In this document: positions 49,147 through 57,591 of the stretch, in pieces
Layout: the number at the start of each line of letters is the position of its first letter
Position numbering within the stretch: the stretch's first letter is position 1
NCBI GenBank assembly: GCA_026705465.1
Contig: JAPPAP010000040.1
Span: forward strand, 62,001 to 126,000
Direction: 5' to 3'
Length of the DNA: 64,000 nucleotides
From: a bacterium
GTDB taxonomy: Bacteria > Actinomycetota > Acidimicrobiia > Acidimicrobiales > Bin134
Notes under the pieces: generated by a model
Databases searched by the model: none
Seen by the model: only the letters and a program-made list of their open reading frames with translations
Told to the model about the DNA's origin: nothing
Made by a program: the position numbers and the translations under genes

Positions 49147-50190
49147 CTACTCCGTCTCGGGCTTGCGGGCCAAAAAGCAGTACAGCGGCGTGAAGATCCC
49201 GGTCTTGCCGCCGGCCACATAGGCCTTGGCCGTCTCATCGAGCAGCTCCACAACATCGGCCGAAGCCTTCGGGATGATCCTCAGCCCCTGGGCCAGTTTC
49301 GATGCCCCGTGCATCACCTTTCGGCTCAGCGGAATCCGGTGCAAGTCGCTGCCCCGTGTGCCTTTCCCGGTCTCCATGGGCATATACCACGGTGTCGACA
49401 ATTCCTCGTCCACCACGCCTCGGTCCCGCCCCTCGATGATCTGGAATCCCGCCTTTTCGAGCGCACGATCCACCTCGCTCGTCGTGGCGATGTCCTTGAG
49501 TGCGATGCCGTGCCTCAGATCCCGCTTCATGGCCTGGTGCTCATCGTTGTGGGGGTCGAACTTGTCGGTCATGCACATTTCCTGGCCCCAAAACAGGGCG
49601 CCGGGCTTCAACACGCGGTAGATCTCGACGAACGCGCCGGCCTTGTCTGGGGCATGACACGTGGATTCGATGGCGTAGGCCCGGTCGAACGTGTTGTCGG
49701 CCACCGCGCCCATGTCCATAAAGCTGCACGCGAGGTAATCCACCATGTGGTCGATCCCCGCCTTGGCGTTCAACGCCTTCGTCCTCTCCAGCTGCACTTC
49801 GCTGTTGTTGACTCCCGTCACCCGCACACCGGCTTCAGCTACCACCCGGCGCATCGGTCCTCCGATGCCGCAGCCCACGTCCACCACGTTCATGCCCTCG
49901 CGCAGATCCAGCTTGTCGATCATCAGCCGCTGATGCCGGATCTTGGAGTCCTCCAGGGTCTCTCGGGGCGACAGGGGAGCGAAGTGCAGGGATTCGCCCC
50001 AACCGAACACCATGAACTCGCTGCAAAGGTTGTAGTACTCCTGAACGGTTTCGGCGTGGTTGTAGGCGCTGGTGTCGGTGTTCTCGGCCTGCGCCCGGTC
50101 AGTCCATCCTTCGAAGTGCTGCACCCGACGGGCCACGTTCGATCCGCGGTACGCAGCCTTCAGCCTGGTGGGCAGTTTGTGGAGTTGCAT
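49147..50190 (-). CDS. Sterol C-24 methyltransferase (ERG6/SMT)-like protein
   Basis: 347-residue SAM methyltransferase whose motif order matches eukaryotic sterol 24-C-methyltransferase along the whole chain. FGWGESLHFAP (62-72) is the sterol-binding region I, VVDVGCGIGGPMR (102-114) the SAM site, YAIESTCHAPDKAG (172-185) the family signature, EIYRVLKPG (189-197), and WYMPMET (268-274). The C-terminal GGKTGIFTPLYCFLARKPE matches the Sterol_MT_C domain end. It is the last gene of a minus-strand operon (hydrolase, DUF1761, SMT). No squalene or oxidosqualene cyclase, or CYP51 is present here, so the acceptor may be an acquired sterol. Other possibility: methylation of a related isoprenoid. Start ATG 50190, ribosome-binding site GAAGGC. 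Confidence 0.88.
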   Translation of the reverse strand: MQLHKLPTRLKAAYRGSNVARRVQHFEGWTDRAQAENTDTSAYNHAETVQEYYNLCSEFMVFGWGESLHFAPLSPRETLEDSKIRHQRLMIDKLDLREGMNVVDVGCGIGGPMRRVVAEAGVRVTGVNNSEVQLERTKALNAKAGIDHMVDYLACSFMDMGAVADNTFDRAYAIESTCHAPDKAGAFVEIYRVLKPGALFWGQEMCMTDKFDPHNDEHQAMKRDLRHGIALKDIATTSEVDRALEKAGFQIIEGRDRGVVDEELSTPWYMPMETGKGTRGSDLHRIPLSRKVMHGASKLAQGLRIIPKASADVVELLDETAKAYVAGGKTGIFTPLYCFLARKPETE

Positions 50191-50233
50191 GAAGGGCCTT
50201 CACGGTAACTGAGGTGAACCGGTCTTTCGCCAA

Positions 50234-50659
50234 TCAATTCCATACCGCCAGGACAAGCCCAATCACGGCGTACGAGATCAACGGGTAACCGAAGTTGATC
50301 GCCAACAGTTTCACGCTGCGCCCTTCGAACGCATAGTTCACGCCGTGCGATGTCAACACGAACCCCACCGCGGCCAGCACCCCGAGCCCGAGCCCTTCGC
50401 CTGCGTTGGTGGCTTCCATGCCCTGCACCAACAGCGCCAAGCCCAGGGTGAACACGATGGCCAGCACAATGGCAATCACATACGGGTACCACTGCCGAGG
50501 CGTCCCCTTCATGGCCTCGATGTCCTCGGTGGTCATCCCGGTCTCGGCCATCCACGGCTTGGCCAAGGTGCCGTACCAGAAGGCGCCGAGCAGTTGGTTG
50601 AACACCACGGCGACCAAGATCGCCAGGTAGTTCAGATCGCCGAAATCGATGTTGTCCAT
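50234..50659 (-). CDS. DUF1761 family membrane protein
   Basis: 141-residue four-helix membrane protein. NYLAILVAVVFNQLLGAFWYGTLAKPWM (about 9-36, split) is the typical DUF1761 N-terminus, followed by a loop and hydrophobic segments at about 58-78, 88-107 and 122-140. Family function unknown. It lies 14 bases after the hydrolase and 43 bases before the methyltransferase, probably in one operon. The ATG has CACAAT 6 bases upstream. Confidence 0.8.
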   Translation of the reverse strand: MDNIDFGDLNYLAILVAVVFNQLLGAFWYGTLAKPWMAETGMTTEDIEAMKGTPRQWYPYVIAIVLAIVFTLGLALLVQGMEATNAGEGLGLGVLAAVGFVLTSHGVNYAFEGRSVKLLAINFGYPLISYAVIGLVLAVWN

Positions 50660-50673
50660 GCCCCCATTGTGCC

Positions 50674-51510
50674 TCAGCCGTCGAACAGAGCGGCGGCGAT
50701 GGAGGCGGCGATGCGGGGCGGGTCCTGGAAGGGGCCGAAGTGGGTCAGATCGTCGAAGCGCACCAGCGTGGCGTTGGGCAGTTGCTCGGCGATGAGCGGC
50801 GCCGCCATGGCCGGCGGGTCGGCGTCGGTGCCCACTACCACCGTCACCGCGGCAGCCACTTCACCCAGCCGGTCGAACGCCGATCGGTCCGGGTTCTCGA
50901 AGATGGTGGCCTCCACCTCGCGGGGGCACTTCATGGTCACTGTGCCGTCGCCCCGCTCTCGAAAGCCGTGGTCCACGTAGGCCCGCAGCACCTCGGGGTC
51001 CAACAGGCTGAACGGGGGCCGGGACCCGTACCGGTCATATGCCGCTTGGCGCGACTCGAAGATCTCCTTGCGCATTCGGGCGATGTCGCCCAGCGCCTTG
51101 ACCCCGTCGCGGGGCAGGCTGAACGCCGGAATGGTCACCGGCTCGAACATCCAGGCCCGATCAAAGGTCCCCGGCCGGGCTATCTCGGCCTTCAGGATCG
51201 ACGCCCCGCCCAGCGAGTGACCCGCCGCCAGCCGAGGCGTGGGATCGATAGCGTCCACGGCGGCCAGCACATCGTCGGCCATTCCGTCCCAGTGGTAGTC
51301 CTCATCCGGCCCCGACACGCTGTCGCCGTGGCCCCGGAAATCCAGCGCCCAGCAGCGGGCCACCGACGTCAGCTCGCGGGCCACCGACTGCCACATCTGA
51401 CCGCAGAACCCGTTGGCGTGGGTCAACAGCACCGACGGCCCTTCGCCGCCCAAGTCGTGCAACGCCACCCGAGCCCCCCTGGTCGAGGCAATCAGCCGGG
51501 GCTCGCTCAT
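50674..51510 (-). CDS. Alpha/beta hydrolase
   Basis: 278-residue alpha/beta hydrolase. LTHANGFCGQMW forms the oxyanion-hole region, AGHSLGG (96-102) holds the nucleophile S99, and LTHFGPFQDP near the C-terminus the catalytic histidine. Start ATG 51510 is chosen; the open frame runs upstream with composition unlike a hydrolase and toward the divergent hydratase gene. A lipase/esterase or C-C bond hydrolase are both possible. First gene of the operon with DUF1761 and the SMT-like gene. Confidence 0.85.
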   Translation of the reverse strand: MSEPRLIASTRGARVALHDLGGEGPSVLLTHANGFCGQMWQSVARELTSVARCWALDFRGHGDSVSGPDEDYHWDGMADDVLAAVDAIDPTPRLAAGHSLGGASILKAEIARPGTFDRAWMFEPVTIPAFSLPRDGVKALGDIARMRKEIFESRQAAYDRYGSRPPFSLLDPEVLRAYVDHGFRERGDGTVTMKCPREVEATIFENPDRSAFDRLGEVAAAVTVVVGTDADPPAMAAPLIAEQLPNATLVRFDDLTHFGPFQDPPRIAASIAAALFDG

Positions 51511-51574
51511 GGCCGAAAAACCGGGGCCGCTGCGGTGAGAGCAAACATCGGCCCGCAGGTTACGGTTGGCGGCC

Positions 51575-52402
51575 ATGAGCGACAACATCGTCCTGATCGA
51601 CAACCCCCGCCCCCATGTCCGGCGCGTCACCATGAACCGTCCCGAGAAGCGCAACAGCCTCATCCACCCGCTGCGGGGGGCTGTTCTCGACGCGCTGCAC
51701 GAGGCCGACCAAGACGACGACGTCAAGGTCAGCATCGTCTGCGGCGCTGGCCCTTCGTTCTCCGCTGGCTACGACCTCAGCGGGGGCAACGAGGGCTATG
51801 AGCTGCCCTTCTACACCCCCGGCGGCGAGGGCCAGTGGCCCCGCCACGTGACCGAGGGCTGGATGAGCATCTGGGACCTGGCCAAGCCGGTCATCGCCCA
51901 GGTCCACGGCTACTGCCTGGCCGGGGGCAGCGAGCTGGCCACCGGCTGCGATCTGGTCTACATGGCCGAGGACGCCAAGATGGGCTATCCCGCCGTTCGC
52001 TTCGGCGTGCCCGACATGCACTTCCACGCCTGGTTCATGGGCATGCGCAAGGCCATGGAGATGATGCTCACCGGCGACTACGTGAGCGGTCTGGAAGCCG
52101 TAGAGCGGGGCTGGGCCAACGCCGCCTACCCCGAGGACGAGTTGGAAGACGCCGTGCTCGACATCGCCGAGCGCATTGCCCAAGTGCCCGCCGAACTGCT
52201 CCAGATGAACAAGCGGGTGGTCCACCGCCAGATGGAGCACATGGGCATGCGGGCCGGAATTCGGGCCGGCACCGAGCTGTGCGCCCTGGGCACCCACACC
52301 CAGGCCATGGCCGACTTCGTGGGCTCCATCAAGAAAAAGGGCCTCACCACCACCCTGTCCGAGCGCGACTCCAAGTTCGGCGACTACCGCACCAGCCACT
52401 GA
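51575..52402 (+). CDS. Enoyl-CoA hydratase/isomerase family protein
   Basis: 275-residue crotonase-fold enzyme. SFSAGYDLSGG (about 67-77) and GYCLAGGSELATGCDLVYMAED (split, about 114-134) form the oxyanion hole. A TTG three codons upstream is possible but ATG 51575 is preferred; TACGGT (51561-51566) is 8 bases upstream. Divergent from the alpha/beta hydrolase (64-base gap). The insertion PFYTPGGEGQWPRHVTEGW precedes the second motif. Precise reaction unknown. Downstream of it a Liv-type importer begins. Confidence 0.85.
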   Translation: MSDNIVLIDNPRPHVRRVTMNRPEKRNSLIHPLRGAVLDALHEADQDDDVKVSIVCGAGPSFSAGYDLSGGNEGYELPFYTPGGEGQWPRHVTEGWMSIWDLAKPVIAQVHGYCLAGGSELATGCDLVYMAEDAKMGYPAVRFGVPDMHFHAWFMGMRKAMEMMLTGDYVSGLEAVERGWANAAYPEDELEDAVLDIAERIAQVPAELLQMNKRVVHRQMEHMGMRAGIRAGTELCALGTHTQAMADFVGSIKKKGLTTTLSERDSKFGDYRTSH

Positions 52403-52466
52403 CCGCTCTTCCTGACTCTGTCGAGTTGGGCTAGTTTGAGCGGGACAAACGTCAAGGGGGACCGTG

Positions 52467-53927
52467 ATGACTGCTCGTTGGTGGAAGCTGATTCTTGCTG
52501 CGCTGGCCGCGCTGGCCCTGGTGGCCACGGCCTGCGGCAACGCCGGGAACGACGACGAAGGGGGCGCACCCGCTGCCACTGCCGCCCCCGCTCCTGAGGA
52601 GGCGCCCGATGACGAGCCCGCGCCCGCACCGGAGGAAACTGACGACGAGCCCGCCCCCGAGCCCGAAGCTGAACCCGAGCCCGAGGAGCCCAAAGAGCCC
52701 GAGCACCGCCACACCTTTGTGCCCATCTCCGGCGTCCCCGGCGTGAACGACGACGAGATCAAGGTCACCTCCATCGTCACCATCAGCAACAACATGCTGG
52801 GCACCAACATCGCGGCCTACAACGACGGCATCGAGGCCTACTTCAACTTCATCAACGACACCGGCGGCATCTACGGCCGCGAGCTGGTGTTGGCCAACAA
52901 GCGCGACGACCAGCTGTTCGCCAACCAAGCCGAATCGCTGGCCATGGTGGAGGAGGACGACTCGCTCGCCGCCTTTGTGGCCACGCTGCTGTTCTTCGGG
53001 GCCGACACCCTCAACGACGCTGGAATACCCACCTTCGGCTGGAACATCCACAACGAGTTCGCCGACCGGTGGAACATCGTCGGCAATATCGCCCCCAGTT
53101 GCATCGGCTGCATCCACCAGCTGTTCCCCTGGGTCGCTCATCAGGTGGGGGCCACCAAGGTCGGGATCTTCGGCTACGGCAACAGCGAGAACTCCAAAGT
53201 CTGCGCCGAGGGCACCCGCGACTCCATTGAGCACTACAGCGCTGAGGCTGGCGGCATGACGGTGGAGTTCTTCGACACCTCTATCGAATTCGGCTTAGCC
53301 GGCGGCGTTGCTCCCCAGGTCTCGGAGATGAAGGACAAAGGCGTCGATTTCATCTTCACCTGCCTCGACCTCAACGGCATGCGCACCATCGCCCAAGAGC
53401 TGGTCAAGCAGGACCACCGCGACCAGGTCACCATGTACCACCCCAACACCTACAACCATGACTTCGTGGCCGCCAACGCCGATCTGTTCGAGGGCGATCT
53501 GGTGTTCACCCAGTTCGTGCCATTTGAAGCCGAAATCGACAGCGAGCTCCAGCGGAGGTTCTTCGAGTACACCGCCGACCTCAAGCTCGAAGAGCAGACC
53601 ATCGTCGGCTGGCTCAACGCCCACCTCTTCTACGACGGACTCCTAGCTGCCGGCCCCGAGTTCGACCGGGCCTCCCTGATGGAGGCGGTGCGCTCGTTTG
53701 AGGACTACAGCCACGACGGCCTTACCAACCCCATCGACTGGAACCGCCAGATCGCGCTGCCCAACGACAATCCAGACGCCGACTACGAGTACCGCTGCGT
53801 GAACGCCGTCCAGATTGTGGACGGCGCTTTCGTCCAGTGGACCGGTGAGCCCGGCAAGCCGTGGATGTGCTGGGAGGTTGTCCGCACAGACTGGCACGAG
53901 CCCGAAGCCCTCACCTTTGTGAACTGA
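52467..53927 (+). CDS. Branched-chain amino acid-type ABC transporter, substrate-binding lipoprotein
   Basis: 486-residue extracellular solute-binding protein (Peripla_BP_6/LivJ-like). Lipid cysteine C23 (LVATACGN) follows a basic N-terminus. A Pro/Glu/Asp-rich linker extends from about 30 to 75. DEIKVTSIVTISNNMLGTNI begins the ligand-binding domain. ATG 52467 is preferred to the GTG at 52464 because AAGGGGG lies at a suitable distance. It heads a five-gene unit with fused permease and two ATPases. Ligands of this family range from amino acids to aromatic acids and amides; not deducible here. Confidence 0.9.
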   Translation: MTARWWKLILAALAALALVATACGNAGNDDEGGAPAATAAPAPEEAPDDEPAPAPEETDDEPAPEPEAEPEPEEPKEPEHRHTFVPISGVPGVNDDEIKVTSIVTISNNMLGTNIAAYNDGIEAYFNFINDTGGIYGRELVLANKRDDQLFANQAESLAMVEEDDSLAAFVATLLFFGADTLNDAGIPTFGWNIHNEFADRWNIVGNIAPSCIGCIHQLFPWVAHQVGATKVGIFGYGNSENSKVCAEGTRDSIEHYSAEAGGMTVEFFDTSIEFGLAGGVAPQVSEMKDKGVDFIFTCLDLNGMRTIAQELVKQDHRDQVTMYHPNTYNHDFVAANADLFEGDLVFTQFVPFEAEIDSELQRRFFEYTADLKLEEQTIVGWLNAHLFYDGLLAAGPEFDRASLMEAVRSFEDYSHDGLTNPIDWNRQIALPNDNPDADYEYRCVNAVQIVDGAFVQWTGEPGKPWMCWEVVRTDWHEPEALTFVN

Positions 53928-53958
53928 CACGGTCTGCTGAGCAGAGGCTGAGCCGACG

Positions 53959-56013
53959 ATGACCGCCAGCGTCCTGGCCGCCGGGGTCCTGGAGGAAACC
54001 ATCCGGGCCTTCTTCCAGGGCCTGCCCATCGGCGCGGGGTTCGCCCTGGTGGCCATGAGCTTCGTGCTCACCTACAAGACCTCCGGCGTGTTCAATCTGG
54101 CCTTTGGGGCTCAGGCCTTCATCAGCGCCGCCACTTACTACGAGCTTCACGTGCGGCGCGACTGGTCCATTTGGTTGGCGGTGCTGGTCGCCGTGGTGCT
54201 GGTGGCCCCGGTGCTCGGCCTGCTGCTGGAGCGGCTGATCTTCCGCCATGTCCACGCCGCCTCCGCGGTGGCCAAGCTGGTGATCTCGCTCGGCCTTCTG
54301 GTGGCGTTGCCCGAGTTGTTCAAGCTCATTGTCGACTACAACCGCGAGCAGCCCTTCGGGGCGGTGGGCATCATTCCCGACGGCACCACCGTGTACCGGC
54401 TGTTCGGCCGGTACCCCGTCACCCGCGACGAGATCGCCGCCTTCGTCATCGTGGTGGCCGCCTCGCTGGCCCTGGCCGCCCTGTTCCGCTACACCCGCTT
54501 GGGCTTGCGCATCCGGGCGGTGGTGCAGAGCCCCCGGATGACCGAGCTCAACGGGGTCAACGCTGACTGGGTGTCGTCGGGCTCGTGGATGCTCTCCAGC
54601 TTCTTTGCCGGTCTGGCCGGCGTGCTGCTGGTGCCCACCACGTCATCGCTGGGCACGGTGCTGGAGCCGACCGGGTTCTTCCCCATTGTGATCTCCGCGC
54701 TGGCCGCCGCTGCGTTGGGCCGCCTGGTCAGCCTTCCCGCCGCCCTCCTTGGCGGCTTGGCCCTGGGGGTGGTCACCACCCAGATGCGCACCCACGTGCC
54801 TCGAGACAACGTCATCTTGGCCGAGTTGCAGGGACCGGCGCTGCCCTACGTGATGCTGTTCGCCATCATCGTGTTCTGGCCCGCCATCCGCCGCCAGGTC
54901 GCTGGGGCCGACCCCCTATTGGGGGTATCCCCGCCCCCGCCCGCGCTAGCTGCCACCAGCCGCAGCCGGGGCATGACCATCTACACCCGGGTCATGGCCT
55001 TGGCCTTCTTCACCGCGGTGGGCATCTGGACCTTCGGCTACGCCAACAACTTCTGGATATCCCGTATCACCCATTCGGTGATCTTCTCGATCATCTTCTT
55101 GTCGATCGTGGTGTTCACCGGCCTCGGGGGCCAGATCGCGTTGTGCCAGGTGACCTTCGCCGCCATCGGCGCGTTCGGGGCCATGCAGTTCGCCCAGCGC
55201 TGGGATGTATCGGTGATCGTGGGCATGCTGGCCGGCGCGGCCATCGCCGCCGCGGTGGGGGCAGTGCTCAGCATTCCGGTCATGCGCCTGGGCGGCATCT
55301 GGCTGGCCATCGCCACCTTGGCCTTCGCGCTTTTCTTCCACGACGTATTGGTGAAGTACGACTGGGTGGGCGGCTCCTTGTTCCACGGCCGCGGCGTTCC
55401 CCGCCCCGAGTTCTTCGGCGTCGACTTCTCCAGCCGAGAGAACTTCCTCATCTTGTGCATCGCTGTCTTGGTGCTGGTGGGCGTGCTGGTGATTCTCATC
55501 CGCGAGAGCAGCACCGGCATGGCCCTACGAGCGCTGCGGGGCTCGGAGACCGCGGCCGAGTCCATCGGGGTGATCTCCTGGCGGTCCCGGGTCATCGTGT
55601 TCTCGGTGTCGGCCGGCATCGCCGCCATCGGCGGGGGACTATTGGCCATGGAGGAGAAGCTGGTGGGATACGAGTCCAATTACGACCCCCAGACCGGACT
55701 GTTCTGGCTGGTGATCGTGGTGGTGCTCGGGGCCCGCACCGTGGAGGGCGGCATCCAGGCCGGTGTCGCCTTCGTCATCTTCCCCGAGCTGGTGCTCGAC
55801 CGCTGGCTGGGGCTCCACGGGGCGTGGCGGTATGTGCTGTTCGGCTTCGCCGCCATCTCCTTTGCCCGCCATCCCGAGGGCCTGCTCGAGCACGGCAAAC
55901 GCCGATCGCAGGCCATGATGCAGCGCATGTTCGCCCGTCGCCAACCGGCGATGGCCGCAGCCACCACGGGGCCAGCAGTACCCACCGCGGCCGACCCGGA
56001 AGGTGAGCCATGA
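53959..56013 (+). CDS. Fused LivH-LivM ABC permease
   Basis: 684 residues combining both permease subunits that are normally separate. Residues about 10-310 are LivH-like (ALVAMSFVLTYKTSGVFNLAFGAQA, TRLGLRIRAVVQSP). A proline-rich linker at about 325-340 (PPPPALAATSRSRG) leads to a LivM-like half (about 345-650; GLGGQIALCQVTFAAIGAF, ESSTGMALRALRGSETAAES). Around sixteen membrane segments. The frame is intact, so the fusion is real rather than a sequencing join, though the second importer in this window keeps separate genes. Stop overlaps livG by 4 bases. Confidence 0.9.
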   Translation: MTASVLAAGVLEETIRAFFQGLPIGAGFALVAMSFVLTYKTSGVFNLAFGAQAFISAATYYELHVRRDWSIWLAVLVAVVLVAPVLGLLLERLIFRHVHAASAVAKLVISLGLLVALPELFKLIVDYNREQPFGAVGIIPDGTTVYRLFGRYPVTRDEIAAFVIVVAASLALAALFRYTRLGLRIRAVVQSPRMTELNGVNADWVSSGSWMLSSFFAGLAGVLLVPTTSSLGTVLEPTGFFPIVISALAAAALGRLVSLPAALLGGLALGVVTTQMRTHVPRDNVILAELQGPALPYVMLFAIIVFWPAIRRQVAGADPLLGVSPPPPALAATSRSRGMTIYTRVMALAFFTAVGIWTFGYANNFWISRITHSVIFSIIFLSIVVFTGLGGQIALCQVTFAAIGAFGAMQFAQRWDVSVIVGMLAGAAIAAAVGAVLSIPVMRLGGIWLAIATLAFALFFHDVLVKYDWVGGSLFHGRGVPRPEFFGVDFSSRENFLILCIAVLVLVGVLVILIRESSTGMALRALRGSETAAESIGVISWRSRVIVFSVSAGIAAIGGGLLAMEEKLVGYESNYDPQTGLFWLVIVVVLGARTVEGGIQAGVAFVIFPELVLDRWLGLHGAWRYVLFGFAAISFARHPEGLLEHGKRRSQAMMQRMFARRQPAMAAATTGPAVPTAADPEGEP

Positions 56014-56780
56014 GCCTGCTAGTGGCCGACGGCATCACCAAGCGGTTCGCGGGTATCACCGCCCTCGACGACGTACATGTCGCGGTCGAAGAAGGGGAGC
56101 GGGTGGGCCTGATCGGTCCTAATGGTGCGGGCAAGACCACCTTGTTCAACTGCCTGCTGGGCCTGCTTCGCCCCGACGCCGGATCGGTGAGCTTCGACGG
56201 CCAAGACATCACCGGCCTGCCCGTCTACCGTCGGGCCCGTCTCGGCATCGGTCGCACCTTCCAGCGGGTGGAGCTGTTCAGCGGGTCGTCGGTGCGCGAT
56301 CACCTGTTATTCGCCCACCGCATCCGCAGCGGCACCGGAGCCCTATGGAAAGACCTGATCGGCCTGGGCCTGCCCAAGTCCGCCGAGATCGAGCGGTGCG
56401 ACGCCCTTCTGGAAAGCCTTGGCTTGGGCGGGATGGGCGACGAGCCCATCGAGGCTCTCAGCTTGGGCCAGAGCCGGTTGGTGGAGGTGGCCCGGGCGCT
56501 GATGACCCAGCCCCGGGTGGTGCTGCTGGATGAGCCCTCCTCGGGCCTCGACCGGGCCGAGACCAACGCACTGGCCGACACCCTGGCTCGCATCCAGTCC
56601 GAACAGGGCTTCGGCATGCTGCTGGTGGAGCACGATGTGGAACTGGTGGCCTCGTTCACCGAGCGCACCTACGTGCTCGACTTCGGGAAGCTCATCACCC
56701 ACGGCCCCACCCCCGACGTGATGCGCGATGACCAAGTGCGGGCCGCTTACCTGGGCGACTTTGTGGCAGGCACATCATGA
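56010..56780 (+). CDS. livG: Branched-chain amino acid-type ABC transporter ATPase (LivG)
   Basis: 256-residue ATPase. Walker A GPNGAGKTT (36-44), signature LSLGQSRLVEVARAL, Walker B VVLLDEPSSGLD, and the H-loop EHDVELV. IGRTFQRVELF is typical of LivG. ATG overlaps the permease TGA (ATGA). Energises the fused permease together with LivF. Confidence 0.9.
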   Translation: MSLLVADGITKRFAGITALDDVHVAVEEGERVGLIGPNGAGKTTLFNCLLGLLRPDAGSVSFDGQDITGLPVYRRARLGIGRTFQRVELFSGSSVRDHLLFAHRIRSGTGALWKDLIGLGLPKSAEIERCDALLESLGLGGMGDEPIEALSLGQSRLVEVARALMTQPRVVLLDEPSSGLDRAETNALADTLARIQSEQGFGMLLVEHDVELVASFTERTYVLDFGKLITHGPTPDVMRDDQVRAAYLGDFVAGTS

Positions 56781-57577
56781 GCGACGCTTTAGAGCCCACC
56801 GCTGCCCCCACCGCCGCTGAGTCCCCTGCTGGCGCCACCGTGGCTGCCCCCGCACCGCTGGTGATCCCCGTGTTGGAGCTGCGCCATGTCAACGCCGCCT
56901 ACGGACCGTTCCGAGCCCTGTTCGACGTGTCGCTCACGGTGGGGGAGGGCGAGACCGTGGCGCTTTTGGGCCGCAACGGTGCGGGCAAGACCACCGTGGC
57001 CCGGGTGGCCAGCGGTCTGGTGGAGCCCACCGCGGGCGAGGTGATGGTCGACGGCAACGACTTCACCAAGGCGCGGGCCCACCGCTACGCCAAGGCCGGG
57101 GTGGTCCACGTGCCCGAGGGTCGGGCCGTGTTCTCCGACTTCACGGTGGAGGAGAACCTCACCCTGGCCTTCTCCCGCACTCACGACCGCTCCGGGGTGC
57201 GCGACGCCCTCAGTCGGGCCTTCGACCTGTTTCCTCCCATCGCCCAGCGCCGCCGTCAGATCGCTGGCACCCTCTCCGGCGGCGAGCAGCGCATGCTGGC
57301 CATGGCCCGGGTGCTGGTGGAGACCCCCCGCCTGCTCATCGCCGACGAGCTCTCGCTGGGCTTGGCTCCCATCGTCACCGACGATGTCTACGCCGTGCTG
57401 GCCCGAATCCGCGAGGCCGGCACCTCGTTGCTCATTGTGGAGCAGCACATGAGCCATGCCTTGGCCCTGTGCGACCGGGCCATCCTCCTCGACCACGGCG
57501 CCATCACCTGGCAGGGCCCGTCTGCCGAGGCCGCCGACACCCTGGCCGCCACGCTGTTTGATACCGGCGGCGAATAG
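56777..57577 (+). CDS. livF: Branched-chain amino acid-type ABC transporter ATPase (LivF)
   Basis: 266-residue ATPase with an unusual 30-residue Ala/Pro/Thr-rich N-terminal extension before the ABC domain. Walker A GRNGAGKTT, signature LSGGEQRMLAMARVL, Walker B LLIADELSLGL, with the final residue of the Walker B glutamate present. VPEGRAVFSDFTVEENL is the LivF-type Q-loop region. ATGA overlap with livG. A P450 gene follows 14 bases downstream on the same strand. Confidence 0.9.
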   Translation: MSDALEPTAAPTAAESPAGATVAAPAPLVIPVLELRHVNAAYGPFRALFDVSLTVGEGETVALLGRNGAGKTTVARVASGLVEPTAGEVMVDGNDFTKARAHRYAKAGVVHVPEGRAVFSDFTVEENLTLAFSRTHDRSGVRDALSRAFDLFPPIAQRRRQIAGTLSGGEQRMLAMARVLVETPRLLIADELSLGLAPIVTDDVYAVLARIREAGTSLLIVEQHMSHALALCDRAILLDHGAITWQGPSAEAADTLAATLFDTGGE

Positions 57578-57591
57578 TCAATACTGGGGCC

